Source: Lachnospiraceae bacterium UBA4348
Lineage (GTDB): Bacteria; Bacillota; Clostridia; Lachnospirales; Lachnospiraceae
Direction: 5' to 3'
Length of the DNA: 11,907 bases
Assembly (NCBI GenBank): GCA_002394165.1
Contig: DGTA01000151.1
Span: 1 to 11,907 of the forward strand
Positions 1 through 7,411 of the stretch are shown one piece after another. How positions within the stretch are numbered: position 1 is the first letter of the stretch; the number at the start of each line of letters is the position of its first letter. A program made the translations under genes and the position numbers. The notes below the pieces were generated by a model. That model did not search any database and was not told where the DNA came from. It saw nothing but the letters and a program-made list of their open reading frames with translations.

Positions 1-233
1 TCCCGGCATCATCAGCAGATAGAAGGCTGTTTTCTGTCGGTTGCACAGGAACGGTTCTTGCAGATCACAACTCCGAGCACTGCATCAATAACGTTGCAGG
101 CTTCCATGTTGTCAGCGCGCTCATGATCCGTTCGCTGATAGGGGATTCCCAGTTTGTCCAGAAAATCGTAGGTACGGATCTCGCGCGGCAGACGGCCTGC
201 TGTATCGGCCGGTCTTCCTTCAAATAACTCCAT
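1..233 (-). pseudogene. ProX/YbaK-type aminoacyl-tRNA deacylase, 5' part, frameshifted and cut by window edge
   Basis: The first 57 or so residues (MELFEGRPADT..., then ADNMEACNVIDAVLGVVICKN) match the start of the YbaK/EbsC (INS) superfamily, in particular ProX-like enzymes that hydrolyse mischarged Ala-tRNA(Pro). Family members continue after ICKN with a segment like LFLCNRQKT. Here the frame runs into RSCATDRKQ and stops at a TGA about 12 codons later. The neighbouring frame reads FLCNRQKTAFYLLMMPG to the window edge. Restoring one base near position 52 rejoins the two, so this is a single-base deletion. ATG at 233 is chosen as start because GGAGGAG lies 8 nt upstream; a GTG at 242 overlaps the preceding stop and is less likely. 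The gene is translationally coupled to the membrane-protein gene upstream. A real mutation and an assembly error cannot be told apart here. Confidence 0.8.
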
Positions 234-238
234 CCTGG

Positions 239-1111
239 TCACTCCTCCGTCCCCTCTGCTTTCGGATCACTTGCTTCAATCATCTCTGCCGATGGCTCTT
301 CTTCCTTAATTTCTTCCGTCTCCGGCTCATCCTCCACATGCATCATGGCTCTGTCCCGCAGGCTCTTTCCGGAACCGCTCACGGCTCCGCCTGCAGCCGC
401 ATTGGATCCGGCTGCTCCGGACGGTGTACGTGCCCCAGTGCCCTGACTGTTTCCGGGCTGGCCCGAGGGCTTCTGTTTATCGCGCGGAAGCACCGCGTAG
501 ACGCGTTTTGGATCGGCTTTCGCCAGCTGGCGCAGCTTGCGTGCTGACCACAAAAGGACGATCGGCATAATGATCGAATAGAGCAGCGAGGACAGTCTCA
601 TCGCACCCATAACAAACTGGACAGTCAGCACTACCGCTTCTACACCGATCAGCGCTGCTGCCGCCAGGAAGGTGATCTTGGACTTGTCAACACGATTGGC
701 CAGGACAGCGCAGATAAATCCGACGATCAGCTCAGCGATCATCTGGATCATGCAAAGAATGCCCATCACCCGGAGATCTTTGGGATTTATTCCTCCGTCA
801 AGGAGCTGGACGGCTACCTCCTCGTCAGTCTGAGGCATCTGAGGCTGTGCTGAAACCCCGGTTTCCGTAGAAGCTTCAGACAACTCCTCTGTCGTTGCTT
901 CTTCAGGAGCCTCCGAAGCAAGTTCCGCCTGCGCCGGAGGATAAGTTCCTTCCTCCACCATTTTTTCCATGATGTCCGCAAATTTAAGATATCCTGTGCC
1001 GTTGCGCAGGGAGACCGTCAAAGCATTTACCATGAGCATGATGCCGAGAAACAGCAGGAAAAGCCTGGCATTGATCGCGGCGCTCATTTCTTTCATATTG
1101 TTCTGTTCCAT
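239..1111 (-). CDS. Four-helix membrane protein of unknown function with acidic loop and tail
   Basis: This is a 290-residue protein that I do not recognise. Hydrophobic helices are visible at about residues 15-35, 115-138, 146-170 and 173-191. Between helices 1 and 2 is a roughly 75-residue hydrophilic loop rich in Glu, Ala, Pro and Thr. After helix 4 comes a basic stretch (RKLRQLAK), then a low-complexity Gly/Ala/Ser/Pro tail ending in acidic repeats (EDEPETEEIKEEEPSAE). The basic residues after helix 4 suggest a cytoplasmic tail. The start at 1111 (MEQNN) is preferred over GTG at 1147 because GGGAGG stands 9 nt before it. A promoter is visible just upstream at 1150-1178. The stop lies next to the start of the deacylase gene, so the two form a short operon; whether they share a job is unknown. 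Confidence 0.8.
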   Translation of the reverse strand: MEQNNMKEMSAAINARLFLLFLGIMLMVNALTVSLRNGTGYLKFADIMEKMVEEGTYPPAQAELASEAPEEATTEELSEASTETGVSAQPQMPQTDEEVAVQLLDGGINPKDLRVMGILCMIQMIAELIVGFICAVLANRVDKSKITFLAAAALIGVEAVVLTVQFVMGAMRLSSLLYSIIMPIVLLWSARKLRQLAKADPKRVYAVLPRDKQKPSGQPGNSQGTGARTPSGAAGSNAAAGGAVSGSGKSLRDRAMMHVEDEPETEEIKEEEPSAEMIEASDPKAEGTEE

Positions 1112-1149
1112 TTTTCCAAACCTCCCGGAACGTGAAATCATACTCACAC

Positions 1150-1178
1150 ATCATAGCACGCTCGGGAGCTGCAGGCAA
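1150..1178 (-). promoter_or_regulatory. Sigma-A-type promoter for the membrane protein/deacylase pair, with overlapping inverted repeat
   Basis: On the minus strand TTGCCT (1173-1178) and TATGAT (1150-1155) are separated by 17 bp, giving 4/6 and 5/6 consensus matches. The predicted start near 1143 leaves a short leader before the ribosome binding site. An inverted repeat GCTGCA-N6-TGCAGC at 1168-1185 covers the -35 element and could be an operator or simply chance. Confidence 0.55.
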
Positions 1179-1185
1179 ATGCAGC

Positions 1186-1566
1186 TATCCCTTATGTGTG
1201 TTTATTGCCTGCCTCAATATTCGTGTACAATCTCTCAGGAAAAGCAGTAAAACGGCCGCATTACAAAGTTTTCGTGTTTTTCGTCTGCCCGAATACTGCT
1301 CTTTTTCTGTCTAAACTCGTCTAAAAAGCAGACGCAATTGAAAGCCCCGGAGTATTGCATCTGTTATTTTCTCTCTCAATTCTCTCTGAAACTTCGTTTT
1401 CCCCCGATCAAGCCCCTAAAAAAGCAGACGCAACTAAGGTAAAAGCAAGTTTGCGTCCGTCCCTGCTTCTCTCCAGTCACCGCTGCAGCCCCAATATGGG
1501 CAGACACATTGCGAGTCTCCTGCTCATACATCCGTAAACGCTCTCTCCTCCGCTCCAAACTGGCAT
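1186..1566. repeat. Non-coding spacer with a pair of 17-18 bp direct repeats
   Basis: No convincing gene lies between the kinase terminator and the membrane-protein promoter. The sequence CTAAAAAGCAGACGCAA at 1321-1337 recurs with one extra A at 1416-1433. The second copy also forms an inverted repeat, GACGCAA (1427-1433) with TTGCGTC (1451-1457), across a 17-nt loop. A third related segment, CGTCTG, lies near 1279. The function is unknown; these could be remnants of duplicated terminator-like hairpins or an unrecognised small RNA. Confidence 0.4.
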
Positions 1567-1603
1567 AAAAAAACCGCCGCAGCTTACGCTCAGTAAGCGC
1601 GGC
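1567..1603 (-). terminator. Rho-independent terminator of the binding-protein/kinase operon
   Basis: On the minus strand GCCGC-GCTTAC (1603-1593) pairs with GTAAGC-T-GCGGC (1587-1576), with one bulged base and a 5-nt loop, and is followed by seven T. It begins 16 nt after the kinase stop codon. Confidence 0.9.
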
Positions 1604-1619
1604 AGTCAATAAACACTAT

Positions 1620-2549
1620 TCAGGAAATTCTCTCCACCACTATATCCGCAGCCGCCGCCTCGATCTCCGCGCCTGACGCAAGCCACCGGCAGCGGGCAGC
1701 GGCGGTTCCTGCTGCGCATGCCAGATGAAGCGCCCTGCCGTAATCACCGGGAAACCGACTGACCCCGGCCAGGAAACCTGCTACAGTCGAATCGCCGGCT
1801 CCCACCGTGGAGACCACCGGACCCCGCTTAACAACAGCCGCCCTGAAAAGCTCCCCCTCCGGCGAAAGATAAAGCGCCCCGCGTTCTCCGAGTGTGGCCA
1901 GGACGCTCTGTGCCCCGTCTAAGTGGCATTTCCTCATCAGAGATATGATGTTCTCCTCACTGTGGTCGCTGCTGCCATACATCTCCAGCAGCTCATCCTC
2001 ATTCGGTTTGATGAGATAAGGGGCAGATCCGAGTACTCTGCGAAGATCCTCCCCGCCGGTGTCCACTGCCAGGCGCGCCCCGCGCCCGAAGGCTTCGTGG
2101 CAGACAGCCTCATACAGGTTTTCAGACCCTGCCTGCAGGTTTCCGCTCAGCACCAGTGTGTCTGCCGAAGAAAGAGATCTCACATTTTCCATCAAAAGCG
2201 ACACCGCCTCCGGGGGAATGGAAGGACCGTTTCCGTTGATGGCGGTCTCCTGTTCACAGTCAAGCTTCACATTGATCCGGGTCTCGCCTTCACTCAGTCG
2301 GATGAGCCTGCACCGGACTCCCCTCTCCTCCGCCAGGGCTTCGAGCAGGCCGCCGCATCTTCCGGCGGCAAACCCCCACGCAGTGCTGTCAATGCCAAGC
2401 TGCGCAAGGACCACCGACACATTCAGGCCCTTGCCCCCGGGAAACATTTCCTCTCCCAAAGAGCGGTTGATCTTCCCGGCCTCAAAGCCGGACCGGGAAA
2501 GATCCATGTGATAATCCACCGAAGGATTGACCGTCAGGGTATAGATCAT
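1620..2549 (-). CDS. fruK: 1-phosphofructokinase (PfkB/ribokinase family hexose-phosphate kinase)
   Basis: This 309-residue cytoplasmic kinase has the usual length for FruK/LacC-type enzymes, which phosphorylate fructose-1-phosphate or tagatose-6-phosphate with ATP. It opens with MIYTLTVNPSVDY, typical of 1-phosphofructokinases. The first PfkB signature GGKGLNVS is at residues 38-45, ETRINVK at 89-95, KPNEDEL at 181-187 and GERGA at 221-225. The ATP/anion-hole motif VGAGDS is at 249-254, with Asp253 as the expected catalytic base. All key residues look intact. The start has GGAG 9 nt upstream and lies only 19 nt after the stop of a substrate-binding protein gene, so the two are probably co-transcribed. 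No fructose PTS (fruA) or DeoR-type regulator is present, which is unusual for fruK. Specificity between fructose-1-P and tagatose-6-P cannot be settled by eye. Confidence 0.85.
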   Translation of the reverse strand: MIYTLTVNPSVDYHMDLSRSGFEAGKINRSLGEEMFPGGKGLNVSVVLAQLGIDSTAWGFAAGRCGGLLEALAEERGVRCRLIRLSEGETRINVKLDCEQETAINGNGPSIPPEAVSLLMENVRSLSSADTLVLSGNLQAGSENLYEAVCHEAFGRGARLAVDTGGEDLRRVLGSAPYLIKPNEDELLEMYGSSDHSEENIISLMRKCHLDGAQSVLATLGERGALYLSPEGELFRAAVVKRGPVVSTVGAGDSTVAGFLAGVSRFPGDYGRALHLACAAGTAAARCRWLASGAEIEAAAADIVVERIS

Positions 2550-2568
2550 ATCTGTTCACTCCGCAGCA

Positions 2569-4122
2569 TTATACGATCTGATTCAGATAAGTAAACACGA
2601 AACATCCGCAGGAATAGACCAGGCCGTCATAGACAGCATCGTCGAAGAGATAGAAGTCCTTGCCGTGAAGGATGATCGCGATCGGCGTTTCCTCGGCCAG
2701 GATCCTCTCGCACTCCGCATAGTGCTCCCACTGTTCATCGAGCGTCGCCGAGTGAACAGCCGCGGTAAACTCAGCATTGTATTCTTCGTTTGACCAGAAC
2801 GCGTCATAATCATCCATGGTCGTCATCGAAAAGAACATGTTGGAAGGATCGGCATAATCCATGACCCATCCGAAATAGGCGAGATCATAGTCACCGGCTT
2901 CCCTGGCTTCATAGAAATTATCGACCTTATAAACCGTGATCGAATCGATGCCAAGCTGCTTCTGCCAGTCATAGCAGATCCTCTGTGCAACTTCCCTGCG
3001 GCTGTCGTTGTTCACGATATAGATCAGCTCCGGGAAGCCTTCTCCGTCGGGATAGCCCGCCTCGGCCAGCAGCTCCCTTGCCTGTTCGCAGTTTCCTTCA
3101 TAGTCATCCACATCGAACCAGGCAGGAGCATAGTCCGTGAAATCCACGCCCTCCTCATTCACATAGCCGCTTCCGAGATAAGTTTTGGCGATCTCATCAT
3201 AGCAGTTGCGGTATTCCATGATCGCGTAACGGTCGATCGCAAGCGAGAGCGCTTTGCGCACTCTCACGTCCTTGAGCACGTCATTGCCCTTTTCGCCGTT
3301 GTTGAACATGACGGTATAGCAGTTATTGCCCGAAGCATAGGACAGGCCGGCGCCTTCCATTCTGCTCTTTTCTTCCTCCGGGCACAGATCCGAGTAGGCG
3401 ATCTCACCGCGCTCGAAGGCTTCCAGGGCTTCTTCTTCATTAGTCATCAGAAGCCAGTTGATCTTGCTCACGGAAATATTCGCTGCGTCATAATAATCAG
3501 CGCGCTTTTCTGTCACGAGCACCTCGCCGTGTTTCCACTCGGTCAGCTCGAAGGGGCCGTTGTAGACAGCCTTTTCGGGATCCGTCGCATAAGCCTCACC
3601 GTATTTATCCAGGTAATCCTGGCGGATCGGATAATTCGGCACAAAAGCGAGAAGAGACGGAAGGAATTCACACGGATACTCCAGGTTCAGCGCCAGCGTC
3701 TTATCGTCAATAAGATCCAGCGTCGCGGAGATACTGTCGGCCAGATACTTGAACGGTCCGTTCGATTCATACATATGCGTCCATCCCGCGACGAAATCGT
3801 CCACGGTGACCGGCTTGCCGTCCGACCAGGTCGCATCGTCACGCAGCTTGAAGGTCCAGGTCAGGTAATCATCACTCACATCAACACTTTCGGCCTGGCC
3901 AAGGACGATCTCACCGTCCGGTCCCATTTTGTAAAGTCCTTCAAAAAGATGCCGACAGCATGAGATCCCGTACATGGAGATGCCTGTTCCGGTATCCAGT
4001 ACCATCGCATCTTCCCCGCCTCCGGCAACGCTAATCTCGGTCCTGTCTGTTGCTCCCCATGCAGCGCAGGTACCCAAAATCATAACCGCCAGTGCCGCGC
4101 ACATTGTTTTAAACCATTTCAT
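2569..4122 (-). CDS. OppA/DppA-family (SBP_bac_5) extracellular substrate-binding protein, copy B
   Basis: This 517-residue protein belongs to the peptide/nickel-type solute-binding family (cluster C). Family features seen are LFEGLYKMGPDGEIVLGQAE near residue 60, WTFKLRDDATWSDGKPVTVDDFVAGW near 90-115, the NGPFELTEWKHGE segment, RVRKALSLAIDR near 295, and GWVMDYADPSNMFF near 425. The start at 4122 (MKWFK) is chosen because AGGAGG lies 9 nt upstream; an in-frame start at 4146 is upstream of that site. A signal peptide occupies residues 1-23. Its only Cys is in LGTC, a poor lipobox with Thr at -1, so lipidation is doubtful. It is closely similar throughout to the gene upstream at 4176-5729 and has the same length, indicating tandem duplication. 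No permease or ATPase gene is adjacent. The ligand is unknown; peptides are the default for the family. Confidence 0.88.
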   Translation of the reverse strand: MKWFKTMCAALAVMILGTCAAWGATDRTEISVAGGGEDAMVLDTGTGISMYGISCCRHLFEGLYKMGPDGEIVLGQAESVDVSDDYLTWTFKLRDDATWSDGKPVTVDDFVAGWTHMYESNGPFKYLADSISATLDLIDDKTLALNLEYPCEFLPSLLAFVPNYPIRQDYLDKYGEAYATDPEKAVYNGPFELTEWKHGEVLVTEKRADYYDAANISVSKINWLLMTNEEEALEAFERGEIAYSDLCPEEEKSRMEGAGLSYASGNNCYTVMFNNGEKGNDVLKDVRVRKALSLAIDRYAIMEYRNCYDEIAKTYLGSGYVNEEGVDFTDYAPAWFDVDDYEGNCEQARELLAEAGYPDGEGFPELIYIVNNDSRREVAQRICYDWQKQLGIDSITVYKVDNFYEAREAGDYDLAYFGWVMDYADPSNMFFSMTTMDDYDAFWSNEEYNAEFTAAVHSATLDEQWEHYAECERILAEETPIAIILHGKDFYLFDDAVYDGLVYSCGCFVFTYLNQIV

Positions 4123-4175
4123 CAGCATTGCCCTCCTGTATTGCACTGATAAAACAAAAAGTTAGATCAACCCTT

Positions 4176-5729
4176 TCAGGTTTTTTCTGTTATATATGTA
4201 AATACATAACATCCGCAGTTAAAGACCAGTCCGTCATAGACGGTGTCATCGAACAGGTAATAATCCATTTTCTGAAGCAAGGGCGCTGCCGGCACCTCCT
4301 CGGCGAGTATCCTCTCACACTCGGCATAGTGCTCCCACTGCTCCTCCTGAGTCAGCGAACGCACGCCTGCATAAAACTCCTCTTTATAGTCATCATTTTC
4401 CCAGAAAGCGTCATTGGCTGCCATCGCCTCCATTGAGCAGTACATATTGGAGAGATCCATGTAATCCATGATCCAGCCAAAATAAGCGATATCATAGTCA
4501 CCGGCCGCGCGGGCTTCAAAGAAATTCTCCACTTTATAAACATCAACAGATCCGATGCCCAGCTGCTTTTCCCAGTCATAGGCGACCGCCTCGGCCACTT
4601 CCTTTCGGCCGTTGGTGTTGGTGATATAGATCAGTTCCGGGAATCCGGCCCCGTCCGGATAGCCTGCCTGGGCAAGAAGATCCCTTGCCTCCTCGCAGTT
4701 TGCCTCGTAGTCATCGGGATCAAACCACGAGGGTGCGTACTCCGTATAATCCCGTCCGTTTTCATCGGTAAAGCCCGTGCACATAAAGGTAGACAGGACC
4801 ATATCGTTCAGGCCGCTGATCTCAACAAGGTGTTCCCTGTCAATGGCGAGCGACAGGGCCTTGCGGACCCTTGCATCCTTGAGAACGTCATTACCGTTCT
4901 CGCCGTTGTTGAACATGACGCAGTAGTTGTTGCTGCCGGGTGTATAGCACAGCCCCGCGTCCTGCATCCTGGCCATCTCGTCTTCAGGACAAAGGTCCGA
5001 AAAGTCAAGTTCTCCGCGTTCAAAGGCTTCCAGGGCATCGTATTCATTGTTGGTCAGGTTCCAGTTGATGGCCTTGACGGAGATATTGGCCGAGTCATAG
5101 TAATCTTCGCGTCTCTGCATGACGACCTTCTCGCCGTGCTTCCACTCAGTCATCTCGTAGGGACCGTTATAGACCGCTTTTTCCGGATCGGTCGCATAGG
5201 AGCTTCCGTACATGTCCAGGTAATCCTCACGGATCGGATAAGTGGGGACAAAAGCCAGAACTTCCGGCAGGAACTTGCACGGATAAGCCAGCCGCATGAC
5301 CATGTTCTTGTCATCGACCACATCAAGAGAGACCGAAGTACTGTCCTGAAGGGTCTTGAAAGGTCCGTCCTGCTCTGCCAGGTGGATCCACCCGCAGACA
5401 AAATCGGCGGTTGTAACGGGCTTACCGTCTGACCAGACGGCGTCATCCCTGATTTTAAAGGTCCATGTCATTCCGTCCTCACTCACATCCACGCTCTCAG
5501 CCTGTCCGAGAACGATCTCGCCGTCCGGCCCCAGTTTGTACAGCCCCTCATAGAGGTGCCGGCACGCTGAGATGCCCAGCATGGATTTGACGGCTCCCGT
5601 ATCGAGCGTCATGGAATCTTCGTCTCCGCCTGCCACATTGAGTTCGATCTTGTTACCGGCAAAGGCTGCCGTTGCCGTCACAAACAGCATTGCCAGCCCG
5701 ACGAGCAGCATCTTCTTCCAGTTTTTCAT
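4176..5729 (-). CDS. OppA/DppA-family (SBP_bac_5) extracellular substrate-binding protein, copy A
   Basis: This is the first gene of the apparent operon and encodes 517 residues, a close paralogue of the next gene 53 nt downstream. It has a clear Sec signal peptide (MKNWKKMLLVGLAMLFVTA..., probable cut after AFA at residue 24) with no cysteine, so it is predicted to be released or retained without a lipid anchor. Family features are LYEGLYKLGPDGEIVLGQAE, WTFKIRDDAVWSDGKPVTTADF, YNGPYEMTEWKHGE, RVRKALSLAIDR and GWIMDYMDLSNM, the last with Leu in place of the usual Pro. Both copies share a C-R-H-L near residue 56 and a C-G-C near the C-terminus. GGAGGG stands 6-7 nt before the ATG. It probably captures an oligopeptide or similar solute for a transporter encoded elsewhere. 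Confidence 0.88.
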   Translation of the reverse strand: MKNWKKMLLVGLAMLFVTATAAFAGNKIELNVAGGDEDSMTLDTGAVKSMLGISACRHLYEGLYKLGPDGEIVLGQAESVDVSEDGMTWTFKIRDDAVWSDGKPVTTADFVCGWIHLAEQDGPFKTLQDSTSVSLDVVDDKNMVMRLAYPCKFLPEVLAFVPTYPIREDYLDMYGSSYATDPEKAVYNGPYEMTEWKHGEKVVMQRREDYYDSANISVKAINWNLTNNEYDALEAFERGELDFSDLCPEDEMARMQDAGLCYTPGSNNYCVMFNNGENGNDVLKDARVRKALSLAIDREHLVEISGLNDMVLSTFMCTGFTDENGRDYTEYAPSWFDPDDYEANCEEARDLLAQAGYPDGAGFPELIYITNTNGRKEVAEAVAYDWEKQLGIGSVDVYKVENFFEARAAGDYDIAYFGWIMDYMDLSNMYCSMEAMAANDAFWENDDYKEEFYAGVRSLTQEEQWEHYAECERILAEEVPAAPLLQKMDYYLFDDTVYDGLVFNCGCYVFTYITEKT

Positions 5730-6087
5730 TTTTACCCTCCCTCTATCATCCTGTCAGATTTTTGTACCCGCCGGGAAATTATCGGATACGTTTGTAATCT
5801 TTATTGCAAAAACTGAAAAACTATTATTATGATATTATCATAAAATCAGCCTTAACGGTAGGCGTGAAAACCTAAACAGCCCATTATTTTTAGATTTATT
5901 TAATAGAAAAAAGAAAATTTTTGCGACAAACTTTTTAAAATGGCGCAATAATAATTTTTCATAGGAGGACCGTAATGATTCTTTCCACAATTCTTATCGT
6001 TTCGGGGTGATCCCTATGCCCTCCGCCTCAAGAGCGATGCAGACCGTGCGCCGGGGCCGACGTTTTTGATCCTGGCTGCTGATTTAT
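5730..6087. other. AT-rich intergenic region upstream of the binding-protein operon
   Basis: This stretch lies between the hipA-like stop and the first binding-protein gene and must hold the operon's promoter. I found no minus-strand -35/-10 pair I would defend. On the plus strand TTGCAA (5804-5809) and TATGAT are separated by 18 bp. Further along, AGGAGG at 5964-5969 precedes ATG at 5975 by 5 nt, but that frame is only 11 codons long. The other feature is the palindrome at 5827-5843. No terminator with a T-run is evident after hipA. Confidence 0.5.
5827..5843. promoter_or_regulatory. 17-bp perfect palindrome, candidate operator
   Basis: TTATGATATTATCATAA has two exact 8-bp arms around a central base, about 100 bp upstream of the first binding-protein gene. 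Its AT-rich layout resembles Fur/PerR-family boxes (TGATAAT or TTATAAT arms) but does not match either consensus exactly. The regulator is unknown. Confidence 0.5.
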
Positions 6088-7392
6088 TTATCTGCACCTC
6101 CCTTCGAAATTTAACACGTTGTGAATCCCCCCATTAAGGAGGATTTTTCCCTTCAATTCCTCCGCTTCTCCAAATCCGTCGCCTATCAGCCGGCCGGCAG
6201 CTCTTTCCAGGGCTTCCGCAAAATTCTGAGCCATCCGGTCAAAATGTTTCATCGCCAGCGCTGTTCCCAGTCCGGCTTCCAAGGCAGCCAGTCCAAAGGA
6301 TTTCCTGGTAATTTCATCGAGCATTCTCGCATCTCCGATGCGAAATGCCATCTCCCGCGTGCTTAGCGGATAAACACAGGTACTGACAATGTCATAGGCC
6401 GGGGCCAGGCGGATGGATCGCAGCCCGGGCGAATACAGCAGTGAATAATTTTTCAGATGATTGTCGCTGTTTCCGATCAGATAATCGAAGATCAGCATAT
6501 CCCACAACCTGAGCTGATCCTCGATGGGATTGGCGGATACACGGCGCAGCAGGGCAAACATATCCCTCAGATGATGAGCTCCTTCTCTTTCATATTTTTC
6601 GGCAGCCGGAATGCCAAGAGCCTGGGCAAAATCCTCCTGATGAAGACGAAGCGGCATGGGAAGTCCATTAACAGCGCGGGGGGCGGGGCCGAAGGACCGG
6701 TCAAATCTGGCTGCAGCAAAGAGGACATCCGCTTCCGTCCGTTCTCCTGTATTGACAATAAAACTGTCCGTTGTGACAAGCCCCAGCTCCCGGGCTGTCA
6801 GCAGGGCGAGCTGTTCATTGGTAATGATATGGCGGAATCGTATATGGCTCTGTTTCAGGATATGCGTGCTGGGAGCGGTCCCCCCTGGCAGATACCAGCT
6901 CTCATCGTCCGGATGAAAGTACAGCCCGGCTTTACTGGTGGCACCTGTGAGCGAAAGATGTGTCTGAGTCACGATCTGAGCAGATTTGGAAGCCCCTTCC
7001 CGTGCCAGGGCCTGCACCTGTTCCAGGGTCATTTTCCTGTAGGACGGTTCCGGACATGTTTCCGCACCGGTCAGGATCTGTACCGCCCCTATACATTCCC
7101 GCCCGAGAACAGACAGAATGGAGAGATAATCCTCTTCCGCCGCATGGGACCACCAGGCGACTGACCGCCTGGTGAAGCCTTCCGGCAGAAGTCCTTCAAA
7201 AAAAGCATGGGTCCTGGATGCGGAAAACGGCTCGTCCTGCAAAGGAAGCGCCACCGATACCGGGACAGGATCCCGCTCCAAAAGATACTCCCGGTCATAT
7301 ACGAATCGTCCGCCGCTGTGGCCGTCCGGTACAATCCGGCCGATCCGCTGCTGCTTCCCGTCTTTCTCAAGACTTATATACAATTCAGACAT
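6088..7392 (-). CDS. hipA: HipA-family serine/threonine kinase toxin
   Basis: This 434-residue protein is near the usual HipA length of about 440. An N-terminal HipA_N-type domain (ALPLQDEPF and FFEGLLPEG, residues 48-72) precedes the kinase core. The glycine-rich loop SLTGATSK is at 147-154, STHILK with the ATP-contacting Lys180 at 175-180, the catalytic loop DYLIGNSDNHLKN at 303-315 with Asp310, and the metal-binding PAYDIVS with Asp334. All appear intact, so an active kinase is expected. E. coli HipA phosphorylates glutamyl-tRNA synthetase; the target here is not known. The start at 7392 (MSELY) has AGGAG 7 nt upstream and follows the antitoxin stop by 19 nt; a longer in-frame start at 7479 would overlap the antitoxin gene. 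It is probably repressed through the operators upstream of hipB. Confidence 0.9.
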   Translation of the reverse strand: MSELYISLEKDGKQQRIGRIVPDGHSGGRFVYDREYLLERDPVPVSVALPLQDEPFSASRTHAFFEGLLPEGFTRRSVAWWSHAAEEDYLSILSVLGRECIGAVQILTGAETCPEPSYRKMTLEQVQALAREGASKSAQIVTQTHLSLTGATSKAGLYFHPDDESWYLPGGTAPSTHILKQSHIRFRHIITNEQLALLTARELGLVTTDSFIVNTGERTEADVLFAAARFDRSFGPAPRAVNGLPMPLRLHQEDFAQALGIPAAEKYEREGAHHLRDMFALLRRVSANPIEDQLRLWDMLIFDYLIGNSDNHLKNYSLLYSPGLRSIRLAPAYDIVSTCVYPLSTREMAFRIGDARMLDEITRKSFGLAALEAGLGTALAMKHFDRMAQNFAEALERAAGRLIGDGFGEAEELKGKILLNGGIHNVLNFEGRCR

Positions 7393-7411
7393 AGTACAGC
7401 TCCTGTCTATT

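Noticed and set aside
1376..1609. 77-codon minus-strand frame after the kinase gene
   Set aside because: Its start lies inside the kinase terminator hairpin, it has no ribosome binding site and its composition is not protein-like.
1923..2594. 223-codon plus-strand frame opposite the kinase gene
   Set aside because: It is the antisense shadow of a clear PfkB kinase with no ribosome binding site or recognisable domain.
4050..4072. LGTC in copy B as a lipobox
   Set aside because: Thr at the -1 position is rarely accepted by signal peptidase II, and the close paralogue has no Cys there, so lipidation is not claimed.
4830..5432. 200-codon plus-strand frame opposite binding-protein copy A
   Set aside because: It is the antisense shadow of a well-supported gene; an equivalent shadow appears opposite copy B because the two genes are paralogous.
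5844..5890. Possible riboswitch-like structure upstream of the binding-protein operon
   Set aside because: Short complementary segments (TAGG/CCTA, GCCT/AGGC) exist, but no known riboswitch core could be matched and no terminator or ribosome-site sequestering stem follows.
6457..7164. 235-codon plus-strand frame opposite hipA
   Set aside because: It lies wholly within hipA, whose catalytic motifs are all intact on the other strand, and has no recognisable motif.
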